Positions 16,389 to 24,738 are shown, numbered from the stretch's first letter. The stretch is DNA of 64,000 nucleotides from Sva-07 sp963710625 (GCA_963710625.1 CAVQBG010000009.1:62001-126000); one strand, 5' to 3'. Notes: generated by a model from the letters alone, not told the origin. Numbers and translations: made by a program.

Positions 16389-17752
16389 TCGTCGTCTGCT
16401 TCCCTGGTGGCGGGCTCGTCGTCCGACTCGGTGGCGGGCTCGTCGCTGGCGCTTTCCTCGGCGGGTGTGACTGCTTCTGCAGTCGTGTCGTCGGCGCTTT
16501 CCTCGGCGGGTGTGGCTGCTTCTGCGGTCGCGTCGTCGGCGCTCGCCTCGGCGGAGGTGTCGCCATCGGAGGTGTCGCCGGTCGCGACTTCCACGTCTCC
16601 GGCGGACTCGGCCTCGCCGTCGGCGGGGACGACCGCGGCGGCTGCCTGCCAATCCGACTCGCTGATGACGCTGCCGTCGGCCGCGTGCCACTCCATCTCG
16701 CCGGTCTCGGCATTGGCGCGCCATTCGCCGTCGGCGTACTCGACGTCGACGTCGCGGCCACCGGCCGGGATGCCCTCGGCGAGCTGTGTCTCGGAGCGGA
16801 TGTCGACGCGCACGCCGGTGAGGCGCGCAGCGAGCCGAGCGTTCTGGCCCTCACGGCCGATCGCCAGGCTCAGCTGGTGGTCGGGCACGATCACGTCGGC
16901 CGCGGTGCCGTCGTCGGAGATGTTGACCTGCGTGACCTTCGCCGGCGACAACGCCTTGGCGACGAAATCGGCCAGGTCCTCGCTGAACGGGACGATGTCG
17001 ATCTTCTCGCCACGCATCTCGTTGACGACCATGCGGACGCGCCCACCGCGGGCGCCGACGCAGGCGCCGACCGGATCGACGTTGTGGTCGTTCGACCAGA
17101 CGGCGATCTTCGTGCGATGACCCGGTTCACGGGCGCAGGCCTTGATCTCGACGATGCCGTCGGCGATCTCGGGCACCTCGAGCTCGAACAGGCGCTTGAT
17201 CAGGCCCGGGTGCGTGCGCGACACGACGATCTGCGGGCCCTTCGGCGTGCGGCGGACCTCGACGATGTAGGCCTTCTGACGGTCGCCCTGGGCGGGACGC
17301 TCGAACGGGACCTGCTCGGCCTGCGGCAGCAGTGCCTCGACCCGGCCGAGGTCGAGCAGCGTGTAGCGGGCGTCGGTGCGCTGGATGATGCCGGTGACGA
17401 TGTCGCCCTCGCGGTTCGCGTACTCCTCGAACTTGCGCTCGGACTCGACCTCGCGGATGCGCTGGCTCATCACCTGGCGGAAGGTCTGCGCGGCGATGCG
17501 GCCGAGCTCTTCCTTCTTCGGCGTGTCGTCACGCTCGTTGACCCAGTTGCCGTCCTCGTCGACGTCGTAGGCGATGAACGAGAACTCCATCGTCTCGGGG
17601 TTGACCTCGACGACCACTTCGTCGGCGGCGTCGGGACGACGCTTGTAGGCCGACGCGAGAGCGTCGACGAGGACGTGCAGCAGCGTGTCCTCGGAGATGC
17701 CCTTCTCCTGGGCCAGCATGCCGATGGCCTCGCTCATGTCGAGGTTGCTCAT
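16385..17752 (-). CDS. nusA: Transcription termination/antitermination factor NusA
   Basis: This 455-residue RNA-polymerase-binding factor has the N-terminal RNAP-binding domain (EAIGMLAQEKGISEDTLL), an S1 domain (GDIVTGIIQRTDARYTLLDL) and two KH domains (SNDHNVDPVGACVGARGGRV and AIGREGQNARLAARLTG). An acidic C-terminal tail follows that contains a 15-residue tandem duplication (AEESADDTTAEAVTP). The ATG at 17752 overlaps the rimP stop (ATGA) and has GAAGGAG upstream. NusA can act at terminators in its own operon leader, which matters for the hairpin before rimP. Confidence 0.97.
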   Translation of the reverse strand: MSNLDMSEAIGMLAQEKGISEDTLLHVLVDALASAYKRRPDAADEVVVEVNPETMEFSFIAYDVDEDGNWVNERDDTPKKEELGRIAAQTFRQVMSQRIREVESERKFEEYANREGDIVTGIIQRTDARYTLLDLGRVEALLPQAEQVPFERPAQGDRQKAYIVEVRRTPKGPQIVVSRTHPGLIKRLFELEVPEIADGIVEIKACAREPGHRTKIAVWSNDHNVDPVGACVGARGGRVRMVVNEMRGEKIDIVPFSEDLADFVAKALSPAKVTQVNISDDGTAADVIVPDHQLSLAIGREGQNARLAARLTGVRVDIRSETQLAEGIPAGGRDVDVEYADGEWRANAETGEMEWHAADGSVISESDWQAAAAVVPADGEAESAGDVEVATGDTSDGDTSAEASADDATAEAATPAEESADDTTAEAVTPAEESASDEPATESDDEPATREADDD

Positions 17753-18318
17753 GACGGTTGCTTCTCCTTCGTCGATGTCGGATTCTTGGTCTTCGATGCA
17801 GACTTCTTGGCGCCCGACTTCTTGCTCGGTCCCTTGCCCGGCTTGGGAGCGGGTCCCCACTCGAACACGGTGCGCGCCTTGTCGATCTCGGCGATCTCGA
17901 CCATGCGCTCCTCACCGCCGTCGAGCAGCAGGGTGGCGCTGCGGTCGTCGGCGGCAGCCAGCACGCCCTGCAGGCGACGGGGATCGGCCTGGGGGTCGCG
18001 CAGACGCACGGTGATCTCCTTGCCAATCTCGCGTCGGAAGTGGGCCGGCGTGCGCAGCGGGCGCTCGAGACCGGGGCTGGTGACCTCGAGGGTGTAGTGA
18101 CCGGCGATCGGGTCCTCGTGATCGAGTTCCCGCGAGATCAGTCGCGTGGCGAGCGAGAGCGAGTCGAGGGTGATGCCACCCTCGGAGCCGGGCAGCGTGT
18201 CGAGCGTGACCCGGATCGTGGCGCCGCGCCGCTCGATGTCGTAGACGTCGAGCGAGAGGTCGGAGGCAATCGGTCCGACGATCGTGTGCATGCGATCGAT
18301 CTCTGATGCTGCGCTCAT
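17749..18318 (-). CDS. rimP: Ribosome maturation factor RimP
   Basis: This 189-residue 30S assembly factor heads the nusA-infB cluster. The RimP N-terminal domain has IVGPIASDLSLDVYDIE, and the conserved YTLEVTSPGLERPL is present. An added Lys/Ser-rich tail (KKSGAKKSASKTKN) is longer than in E. coli. The ATG at 18318 has a strong Shine-Dalgarno AAAGGAGG eight bases upstream. A 12-bp terminator-like hairpin precedes it in the leader. The stop overlaps nusA. Confidence 0.95.
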   Translation of the reverse strand: MSAASEIDRMHTIVGPIASDLSLDVYDIERRGATIRVTLDTLPGSEGGITLDSLSLATRLISRELDHEDPIAGHYTLEVTSPGLERPLRTPAHFRREIGKEITVRLRDPQADPRRLQGVLAAADDRSATLLLDGGEERMVEIAEIDKARTVFEWGPAPKPGKGPSKKSGAKKSASKTKNPTSTKEKQPS

Positions 18319-18341
18319 CGGAACTGCCTCCTTTCAACAAA

Positions 18342-18368
18342 CAAGGCGTGGGGCTCAGCCCCACGCCT
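18342..18368 (-). promoter_or_regulatory. Terminator-like hairpin in the rimP-nusA-infB leader (possible attenuator)
   Basis: AAGGCGTGGGGC and GCCCCACGCCTT form a perfect 12-bp stem with a 3-base loop. On the minus strand it is followed by TTGTTTGTTG, a T-rich run, and then by the Shine-Dalgarno of rimP. It therefore looks like an intrinsic terminator placed inside the leader, between the probable promoter (-10 at 18395-18400) and the first gene. It could equally serve as a terminator for antisense transcription. Confidence 0.65.
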
Positions 18369-18394
18369 TTCGGTACCAAACCAAATGGATGAAC

Positions 18395-18400
18395 CATCAT
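18395..18400 (-). promoter_or_regulatory. -10 box for the rimP operon
   Basis: TATGAT on the minus strand is close to consensus and would start an RNA near 18388, leaving a leader of about 70 bases that contains the 12-bp hairpin. No clear -35 hexamer is seen. Confidence 0.5.
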
Positions 18401-18449
18401 AGCAGCGCCCATCGATCCTGGGACAGGGCCGGGCGGCGCTCGGTACGGA

Positions 18450-18455
18450 TAGGTT
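18450..18455 (+). promoter_or_regulatory. -10 box for proS (leaderless type)
   Basis: TAGGTT lies 6 bases before the GTG at 18462. Confidence 0.5.
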
Positions 18456-18461
18456 GCGCTG

Positions 18462-20237
18462 GTGCTTCGGATGTCGACCCTGTTCCTTCGGACCCTTCGC
18501 GACGATCCGGCTGACGCCGAGGTCGCGAGCCACCGCCTGCTGGTGCGGGCGGGCTACATCCGGCGGGCGGCACCCGGCGGGTTCTCCTGGTTGCCGCTCG
18601 GATGGATCGTGTACCGCAACGTCGAGCGCATCGTGCGCGAGGAGATGGACGCCGCCGGATTCCAGGAGGTGCACTTCCCTGCCCTGCTGCCACGCGAGCC
18701 GTACGAGACGACCGGGCGGTGGACGGAATACGGCGACAACCTGTTCCGTCTGCAGGACCGCAAGGGAGCCGACTTCCTTCTCGCGCCCACGCACGAGGAG
18801 ATGTTCACCCTGCTGGTGAAGGACATCTGCGGGTCCTACAAGGACCTGCCGCTGTCGATCTACCAGATCCAGACCAAGTACCGCGACGAGGCCCGTCCCC
18901 GCGCCGGCCTGCTGCGCGGTCGCGAGTTCGTGATGAAGGACTCCTACAGCTTCGACCTCGACGAAACCGGCCTCCAGGCCTCGTACGACGCTCACCGCGC
19001 GGCCTACATCTCACTTTTCGATCGTCTCGGCCTGCCGTACGTGATCGTGTCGGCGATGTCGGGGGCCATGGGCGGGTCCGCGTCCGAGGAGTTCCTCGCA
19101 CCGATGGACGTCGGCGAGGACACGTTCATCCGTTGCACGTCGTGCGACTACGCCGCCAACGTCGAGGCGGTCGTCACGCCCGCTCCCCCAGCGATTCCCT
19201 TCGACGGATTGCCACCGGCCGTCGTCCACGACACTCCCGGGACCCCGACGATCGGCACGCTCGTCGAGTTCGTCAACGCCGACGCCGAGATGCGCCACCC
19301 CGATCGTGACTGGACGGCGGCCGACACGCTCAAGAACGTCGTCGTCAAGCTCCGCCACCCGGACGGCACGATCGAACCGTTGGCGATCGGTCTGCCGGGT
19401 GACCGCGAGGTCGACATGAAGCGACTCGAAGCGCAGGTGGCCCCGGCGGAGCCGGAGCCGTTCGGCGAGGAGGACTTCGCGAAGCATCCGTCGCTGGTCA
19501 AGGGGTACATCGGACCCGGTGTGCTCGGCAGCCGGAACGCCTCGGGAATCCGCTACCTCGTCGACCCGCGGGTCGTCGACGGCACCGCCTGGATCACCGG
19601 CGCCGATCACGCGGGCAACCACGTGATCGACCTGGTCGCCGGGCGCGACTTCACGCCCGACGGCACGATCGAGGCCGCTGAGATCCGCGACGGCGACGTC
19701 TGCCCGGTGTGCGCGTCGCCGGTCGAGATCGCCCGCGGCATCGAGATCGGCCACATCTTCCAGCTCGGGCGCAAGTACGCCGAAGCCCTCGGACTCACCG
19801 TGCAGGACGAGCACGGCAAGCCGGTCGTGCCCACGATGGGGTCGTACGGGGTGGGCGTGACCCGCGCGTTGGCTGCAGTCGCCGAGGCGAACCACGACGA
19901 CATCGGACTGGTGTGGCCACGAGAGATCTCGCCCGCAGACGTGCACGTCGTGATCGCCGGCAAGGCCGACGGTCCGCAGATCCCCGCCGGCGAGCAGCTC
20001 GCGGCCGACCTCGAGGCGGCGGGGCTGCGGGTGCTCCTCGACGATCGCTACGGCCCCTCGCCGGGCGTCAAGTTCAAGGACGCCGAACTGATCGGGATCC
20101 CGACGATCGCGATCGTCGGTCGTGGCGTCGCCGACGAGGACAACCCGACCATCGAGATCAAGGACCGCAGATCGGGCGAACGCCAGGACGTCGCACTCAC
20201 CGACGCCGTCGCGCACTTGGTCGCCACCTGCCGCTGA
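18462..20237 (+). CDS. proS: Prolyl-tRNA synthetase, bacterial type
   Basis: This 591-residue class II synthetase charges tRNA-Pro. It contains LVRAGYIRRAAPGGFSWLPL, motif 2 (RDEARPRAGLLRGREFVMKD, a 20-residue stretch), an editing INS domain between motifs 2 and 3 (about residues 230-390) and motif 3 near GSYGVGVTRALAAV. A C-terminal anticodon-binding domain follows. The GTG at 18462 was preferred to the ATG at 18471 because TAGGTT lies 6 bases before it. It is divergent from rimP, and a long inverted repeat starts 17 bases after its stop. Confidence 0.97.
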   Translation: MLRMSTLFLRTLRDDPADAEVASHRLLVRAGYIRRAAPGGFSWLPLGWIVYRNVERIVREEMDAAGFQEVHFPALLPREPYETTGRWTEYGDNLFRLQDRKGADFLLAPTHEEMFTLLVKDICGSYKDLPLSIYQIQTKYRDEARPRAGLLRGREFVMKDSYSFDLDETGLQASYDAHRAAYISLFDRLGLPYVIVSAMSGAMGGSASEEFLAPMDVGEDTFIRCTSCDYAANVEAVVTPAPPAIPFDGLPPAVVHDTPGTPTIGTLVEFVNADAEMRHPDRDWTAADTLKNVVVKLRHPDGTIEPLAIGLPGDREVDMKRLEAQVAPAEPEPFGEEDFAKHPSLVKGYIGPGVLGSRNASGIRYLVDPRVVDGTAWITGADHAGNHVIDLVAGRDFTPDGTIEAAEIRDGDVCPVCASPVEIARGIEIGHIFQLGRKYAEALGLTVQDEHGKPVVPTMGSYGVGVTRALAAVAEANHDDIGLVWPREISPADVHVVIAGKADGPQIPAGEQLAADLEAAGLRVLLDDRYGPSPGVKFKDAELIGIPTIAIVGRGVADEDNPTIEIKDRRSGERQDVALTDAVAHLVATCR

Positions 20238-20253
20238 CACCACTCCAGCACAC

Positions 20254-20380
20254 CCCGAATTCTCGCGGAATCGGGACGGTGAGCGACCGATTCCCGCAGG
20301 ATTTCCGGGTGATGTCTCCAGCCGGGCGGAAACCTCGCGCAGATCGGTCGTTCGGCGACCGATTCACGCGAAATTTCGGG
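20254..20380. repeat. Pair of ~54-base inverted repeats downstream of proS
   Basis: Bases 20254-20307 and 20327-20380 are imperfect inverted copies. Read in the same sense, the first begins CCCGAATTCTCGCG and the second CCCGAAATTTCGCG; both then contain GAATCGG and GCGACCGAT- or CGACCGAT-like blocks and end in TTTCCG. A 19-base spacer separates them. The transcript could fold into one large stem. It lies between convergent proS and the MaoC gene, where a bidirectional terminator is expected. Confidence 0.6.
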
Positions 20381-20407
20381 ATGGGTGGGATGAGTGGGAT
20401 GGGCGGG
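20378..20407 (+). other. G-rich tract, possible G-quadruplex
   Basis: Six GGG runs separated by 1-6 bases (GGG-AT-GGG-T-GGG-ATGAGT-GGG-AT-GGG-C-GGG) lie between convergent genes, followed by a GTGC tandem run near 20416-20430. The pattern meets the usual sequence rule for an intramolecular G-quadruplex. Confidence 0.45.
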
Positions 20408-20432
20408 CGGACGGGCGTGCGTGCGTGCGTGC

Positions 20433-21290
20433 TCAGGAATGGCGGAGGAGGCCTTGGTCGATGACGACGCGTTCGGTCGACGGGTCGGCGGGGTCGACGG
20501 CACTGGTCGTGAAGAAGGTCTCGCCGGATTCGCCCGACCACATCTTGATCGTGAGCGCATCGCCGGGGAGGACCGGCGCGGCGAAGCGGGCCTCGATGTG
20601 TCGGAACCGGGCGGGGTCGTTGTCGCAGATCGCGTGCAGCAGAGCCCGACCGGTGAAGCCGTAGCTGCACAATCCGTGCAGGATCGGGCGGTCGAAGCCA
20701 CCGATCGCTGCGAACGTGGGGTCGGTGTGCAGCGGGTTGCGATCGCCCGACAGCCGGTACACGAACGCCTGATCGCGCGACGTCTGGTACGTCACGGCCT
20801 GATCCGGATCGCGATCGGGCGGCACGTTCTTCGGCCCTGACGGTCCACGGTCGCCACCCCATCCGCCTTCACCGCGGATGAACGCCGACGAGGTGTTGGT
20901 GTAGAGCGGTTCGCCGTCCATCACGGCCTCGGTCTCGGTCACGATCACCGCGGCCTTGCCCTTGTCGTACATGCCGACCAGTTCGCTGGTGATCGTCACC
21001 GTCCCCTCGACGGGGATCGGGCGATGCAGCGTCACGGCCTGCTGGCCGTGCACGAGCAGCGCCGGGTTGAAGGTGCCGATGTCGCGCATCGCGGAACCTC
21101 GACCCCAGCCGATCACGACCGGGAAGGTGGGAAACACCTGCTGGTCGACACCGCTGGTGTTCTCGGTGGTGAACGCCAACTCGTTCTCGCCGGCGCCGAT
21201 GCCGACCGCGTACAGGAGCGCATCCTTGGAGGTCCAGCTGGCCTCGACCGGATCGCTCTTCGATCCGACGGCTTCAGGGTTCAATGGCAT
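20433..21290 (-). CDS. MaoC-type (R)-specific enoyl-CoA hydratase (hydratase 2)
   Basis: This 285-residue double hot-dog protein probably hydrates trans-2-enoyl-CoA to (R)-3-hydroxyacyl-CoA. The hydratase-2 motif YRLSGDRNPLHTDPTFAAIGGF (its core SGDRNPLH carries the catalytic Asp and His) is near residue 200. The N-terminal half is the non-catalytic MaoC_N-like domain. The ATG at 21290 gives MPLNPEAVG. It lies 32 bases after the SDR gene on the same strand; together they resemble the dehydrogenase and hydratase parts of the eukaryotic multifunctional enzyme type 2. Actinobacterial homologues act on fatty acyl- or steroid side-chain CoAs. Confidence 0.9.
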   Translation of the reverse strand: MPLNPEAVGSKSDPVEASWTSKDALLYAVGIGAGENELAFTTENTSGVDQQVFPTFPVVIGWGRGSAMRDIGTFNPALLVHGQQAVTLHRPIPVEGTVTITSELVGMYDKGKAAVIVTETEAVMDGEPLYTNTSSAFIRGEGGWGGDRGPSGPKNVPPDRDPDQAVTYQTSRDQAFVYRLSGDRNPLHTDPTFAAIGGFDRPILHGLCSYGFTGRALLHAICDNDPARFRHIEARFAAPVLPGDALTIKMWSGESGETFFTTSAVDPADPSTERVVIDQGLLRHS

Positions 21291-21322
21291 GTGATCTCGC
21301 TTTCTCGGGAGTTCGGTTGCGG

Positions 21323-22249
21323 TCAGGAGTCGAGCATCGTCTGCGGCCAGGCGCCGGGGACACCGTTCATGCCGGAGTTGGGACGGGCCCCGGCGAGGAG
21401 TTCCTCGACCACCGGCCCGATCTTCGTGGGGTCGTCGACCGGCGTGGTCGACGGACCGCGCACCCAGCCCTCGGCGACGGCGAGCACCTGGCCGGAGGCC
21501 TCGAACACCCGGCCGGTGACACCGGCCGACTCGGGCGAGCAGAGCCACGTGACGATCGGCGCGATCCAGTGCGGTGCACGCGCCTCGCGCTCCTCGTCGG
21601 TCTCCGGCGCCGGGCCGAGCCCCTCGGTCATGCGCGTGAGCGCGACCGGCCCGACGGCGTTGACGGTCACTCCGTAGCGGGCCACCTCGAGCGCCACGAT
21701 GTTGGTGAACGCGGCGATCCCTGCCTTGGCGGCGCCGTAGTTCGCCTGGCCGGGGTTGCCGTAGATGCCCGACACCGACGTCGTGTTGACGATCCGGCCG
21801 CTCACGGGTTCACCGGCCTTCGCTCGCTCGCGCCAGTAGGCAACGGCCCACCGCGAGGGGGCGAACGTTCCCTTGAGGTGCACGTTGATGACCGAGTCCC
21901 ACTCCTCCTCGGTCATGTTGGCGAGGACGCGGTCTCGCAGGATGCCGGCGTTGTTGACGAGCGCATGCAGATCGCCGAACGTCTCGATCGCCGTGTTGAT
22001 CATCCGCTGGGCGCCCTCCCAGTCGGCGACGTTGTCGCCGTTCGCGATCGCCTCGCCGCCCATCTCGACGATCTCGTTGACGACCTGCTGGGCCGGTGAG
22101 ATGTCGCCACCGCTGCCGTCGACGTTGCCGCCGAGGTCGTTGACCACGACCTTGGCGCCCTGCCGCGCCAGACTCAGCGCATGCTCGCGGCCGATGCCGC
22201 GTCCCGCACCCGTGACGATCGCAACCCGACCTTCGCACAGACCACTCAT
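21323..22249 (-). CDS. SDR family 3-hydroxyacyl-CoA dehydrogenase-like
   Basis: This 308-residue short-chain dehydrogenase has TGAGRGIG for cofactor binding, the NDLGGN stretch characteristic of HSD17B4/MFE-2-type dehydrogenases, NNAG and the catalytic YGAAKAG. It probably oxidises the 3-hydroxyacyl-CoA made by the hydratase encoded 32 bases downstream. Shine-Dalgarno GAAGGAG precedes the ATG at 22249. On the minus strand a TACGAT near 22334-22339 is a possible -10, giving a leader of about 80 bases. Confidence 0.9.
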   Translation of the reverse strand: MSGLCEGRVAIVTGAGRGIGREHALSLARQGAKVVVNDLGGNVDGSGGDISPAQQVVNEIVEMGGEAIANGDNVADWEGAQRMINTAIETFGDLHALVNNAGILRDRVLANMTEEEWDSVINVHLKGTFAPSRWAVAYWRERAKAGEPVSGRIVNTTSVSGIYGNPGQANYGAAKAGIAAFTNIVALEVARYGVTVNAVGPVALTRMTEGLGPAPETDEEREARAPHWIAPIVTWLCSPESAGVTGRVFEASGQVLAVAEGWVRGPSTTPVDDPTKIGPVVEELLAGARPNSGMNGVPGAWPQTMLDS

Positions 22250-22447
22250 CAACACGTCTCCTTCGTCGTCGTTCGACCCGACCGTCGGATCGTCGGCGCC
22301 AACACGATCCTGGCTCGGCTGGCCCGTCGGCATCGTAGAGTGGCGCCCGTGTGCGGCTGCCAGCGGACGAGACGGGAGCTGCTCCTCGACGAAGGCCTCA
22401 TCAAGCGTGCCGTCCGGCTCGACACCCACCTGACCTGATCTCGCTCG

Positions 22448-22453
22448 TAGCCT
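22448..22453 (+). promoter_or_regulatory. -10 box for geranylgeranyl-reductase-like gene (leaderless type)
   Basis: TAGCCT lies 7 bases before the GTG at 22461. Confidence 0.5.
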
Positions 22454-22460
22454 GGCCGAC

Positions 22461-23696
22461 GTGACGGCGCCCGAGACGACCACGCACCTGCAGGCAGACG
22501 TCGTCGTCGTCGGCGCCGGGCCGGCGGGCACGGCAGCGGCGATCGAGCTGCGGCGAGCCGGCCGCTCGGTGGTCGTGATCGACAAGGCGCTGTTCCCTCG
22601 CGACAAGTGCTGTGGCGACGGGCTCACCACGCTCGCACTCCGAGAACTCGATCACCTCGGCCTCGATCCCGGGGCGATCCCCGACTGGTTCGACGTCACG
22701 GGGGCGGCGATCCGCTCGCCGAGCGGACGCGAGATCGTGGTCCCGCTGCCGACCACCGGCAAGTACGCCGCGGTCGCGCCGCGCCTCCAGCTCGACGACG
22801 CGCTCCTACGCCTCGCTCGCAAGGAGGGTGCCGACGTGCGTGACGGCCATGGCTTCCGCGGCCTCGTCGAGCACACCGACCACGTCACGGTGGCGGCCGA
22901 CGGCCTGGAGATCGACACTCGCTACGTGATCGCCGCCGACGGGATGTGGAGCCCGGTGCGCAAGGCGCTCGGCGCGAACGAGGGGGGCTATCTCGGCGAG
23001 TGGCACGGTTTCCGCCAGTACGGACGCAACGTCAGCGGCCCGGCGAGCGAGCAACTGTACGTCTGGTTCGAGCCCGACCTCGTTCCCGGCTACGCCTGGT
23101 CGTTCCCACTCCCCGACGGCCGGGTGAACATCGGCTTCGGTGTGCTGCGCGACGGCAGCTGGAAGGGACGCGAGATGAAGGAGTTGTGGGTCGATCTGCT
23201 CCGGCGGCCCCACATCGTCGAAGCGCTCGGCGAGCGATTCGAGCTCGAGGACCGCCACACCGCATGGCCGATTCCCGCTCGCATCGACGAGGCGGTGCTC
23301 GCGACCGGTCGGGTGCTCTTCACCGGTGATGCAGCGATGGCGACCGACGTGATGACCGGCGAAGGGATCGGCCAGGCACTGCTCACCGGGCGTCTCGCCG
23401 CAGAGGCACTGGTGGCCGCCGGCGCGCTGCAGCCCGATCACGCCGCTCGGCGCTACCGGGCGAGCGTGCACCATCACCTCGTCGCCGACCACCGCATGTC
23501 GCTCGCACTCGGATCGGTGCTCGCCAAGCCGTGGGGCGCCCGTGGCGCGATCCGGGTCGTCGCAGCCAGTGGTTCGTGGGGCAAGCGGAACTTCGCCCGC
23601 TGGATGTTCGAGGACGAGCCGCGGGCAGTGGTGCTCACGCCGAGCCGCTGGCACCGGCGGTTCCTCGCCCAGCCGGGCGCCTACCTCTCGGCCTGA
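22461..23696 (+). CDS. FAD-dependent oxidoreductase, geranylgeranyl reductase family
   Basis: This 411-residue flavoprotein has the N-terminal FAD motif VVVGAGPAGTAAAIEL, the family hallmark FPRDKCCGDGLT and the second FAD motif GDAAMATDVMTGEGIGQAL. Family members reduce isoprenoid double bonds, for example in archaeal lipids, chlorophyll or the menaquinone side chain (MenJ). In an actinobacterium, menaquinone or another polyprenyl substrate is the best guess. A C-terminal hydrophobic stretch suggests membrane association. The GTG start is placed 7 bases after TAGCCT. It is divergent from the SDR/MaoC pair. Confidence 0.88.
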   Translation: MTAPETTTHLQADVVVVGAGPAGTAAAIELRRAGRSVVVIDKALFPRDKCCGDGLTTLALRELDHLGLDPGAIPDWFDVTGAAIRSPSGREIVVPLPTTGKYAAVAPRLQLDDALLRLARKEGADVRDGHGFRGLVEHTDHVTVAADGLEIDTRYVIAADGMWSPVRKALGANEGGYLGEWHGFRQYGRNVSGPASEQLYVWFEPDLVPGYAWSFPLPDGRVNIGFGVLRDGSWKGREMKELWVDLLRRPHIVEALGERFELEDRHTAWPIPARIDEAVLATGRVLFTGDAAMATDVMTGEGIGQALLTGRLAAEALVAAGALQPDHAARRYRASVHHHLVADHRMSLALGSVLAKPWGARGAIRVVAASGSWGKRNFARWMFEDEPRAVVLTPSRWHRRFLAQPGAYLSA

Positions 23697-23721
23697 GCAG
23701 ACCCGGACCGTCGAACGCCGT

Positions 23722-24738
23722 TCAGTCGAGCGAGCGCGTGTACACGGCCTCGTACGAGCGAAGCTGGAAGCCGAGCGCGGCGTAGAGCTGGAATGCGCCG
23801 CCCGGGTTGTTCGTGTCGACGCCCAGCGCCGCCTCGGTCATGCCCCGCTCGCGGAGCTCGCGCAGGCTCATCGCCAGGAGCGCACCAGCGATCCCGCGAT
23901 TGCGCCAGTCCCGATGGGTCGAGATGTACTCCGTGTAGCCGCGCCGGTACCCCCGCGCCGCGTTCTCCTCGGTGTTGATGAACGGCTTCACCTGGCCGAC
24001 CACGGTGTCGCCCGCCCACGCGACCTTCCACAACGACTCGTCGCGGTACGGCGCCTCGATCGCCTCGACGTAGTCCTCCTCGGTCGGCTCCCGGAAGTCC
24101 CACTCGCCACGGAAGGCCTCGAAATGAGCGGCGAGGATCGGGCGGATCTGATCGTTCGACACCGCCCGGACCTCGACACCCTCCGGGAGCATGCGATCGG
24201 GAATGTCGTCGAGGTGCGCGCGGACGAGCATCGCGCCCCACTCGGTGGCGCGGTAGCCGAGCGATTCGAGCCACAGCGCCTCATCGGTGGCCTCACGGTC
24301 GGGTCCCGGATGGCTCGCGTACGCGCGGAACCGGGTCGGGTGGCCGTCGATCGCCCAGGGCCGCATGTGGTCCTCGCTGGCGACGACCATCGAGGTGAAC
24401 AACGTCGTCCCGACGTGGGAGGGCAGGATCGGTGTGAACACGACGAGATCGCGTCCGGTCGAATCGAGGTCCTCCCATGACGCTCGGCTGTACGCCACCA
24501 CCTCGGGATCGCCGCCGGCTGCCGTCGATTCGACGATCGCGATGTCGGCGGCCGGGTCGCAGTCGCGCAGGTTCGAGTAGGTGAGGTCGAACTGCTCGAC
24601 CGTCGGCATCTCATCGAGTCCGACGTGCTCGCGATGGGCTTGCAGCACGCCCACCATCCCCGCGTGGTCCTCACTCCCCCTGTACGCCCGGGCGACGTAG
24701 GGCGCGGGGAGATCCATCCGGTCGGCGAGGTGGATCAT
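23722..24738 (-). CDS. Tandem GNAT acetyltransferase
   Basis: This 338-residue protein has two GNAT folds. The C-terminal one is clearer: YISTHRDWRNRGIAGALLAM is the acetyl-CoA-binding motif A, followed by NNPGGAFQLYAALGF. The layout resembles mycothiol synthase MshD and related N-acetyltransferases, but there is no evidence for that specific substrate. The ATG at 24738 overlaps the stop of the upstream small gene (ATGA), so the two are translationally coupled. It is convergent with the flavoprotein gene. Confidence 0.85.
   Translation of the reverse strand: MIHLADRMDLPAPYVARAYRGSEDHAGMVGVLQAHREHVGLDEMPTVEQFDLTYSNLRDCDPAADIAIVESTAAGGDPEVVAYSRASWEDLDSTGRDLVVFTPILPSHVGTTLFTSMVVASEDHMRPWAIDGHPTRFRAYASHPGPDREATDEALWLESLGYRATEWGAMLVRAHLDDIPDRMLPEGVEVRAVSNDQIRPILAAHFEAFRGEWDFREPTEEDYVEAIEAPYRDESLWKVAWAGDTVVGQVKPFINTEENAARGYRRGYTEYISTHRDWRNRGIAGALLAMSLRELRERGMTEAALGVDTNNPGGAFQLYAALGFQLRSYEAVYTRSLD

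Noticed and set aside
22250..22460. A gene between the divergent SDR and flavoprotein genes
   Set aside because: Frames here are short and without start signals or protein character; the region fits two divergent promoters.
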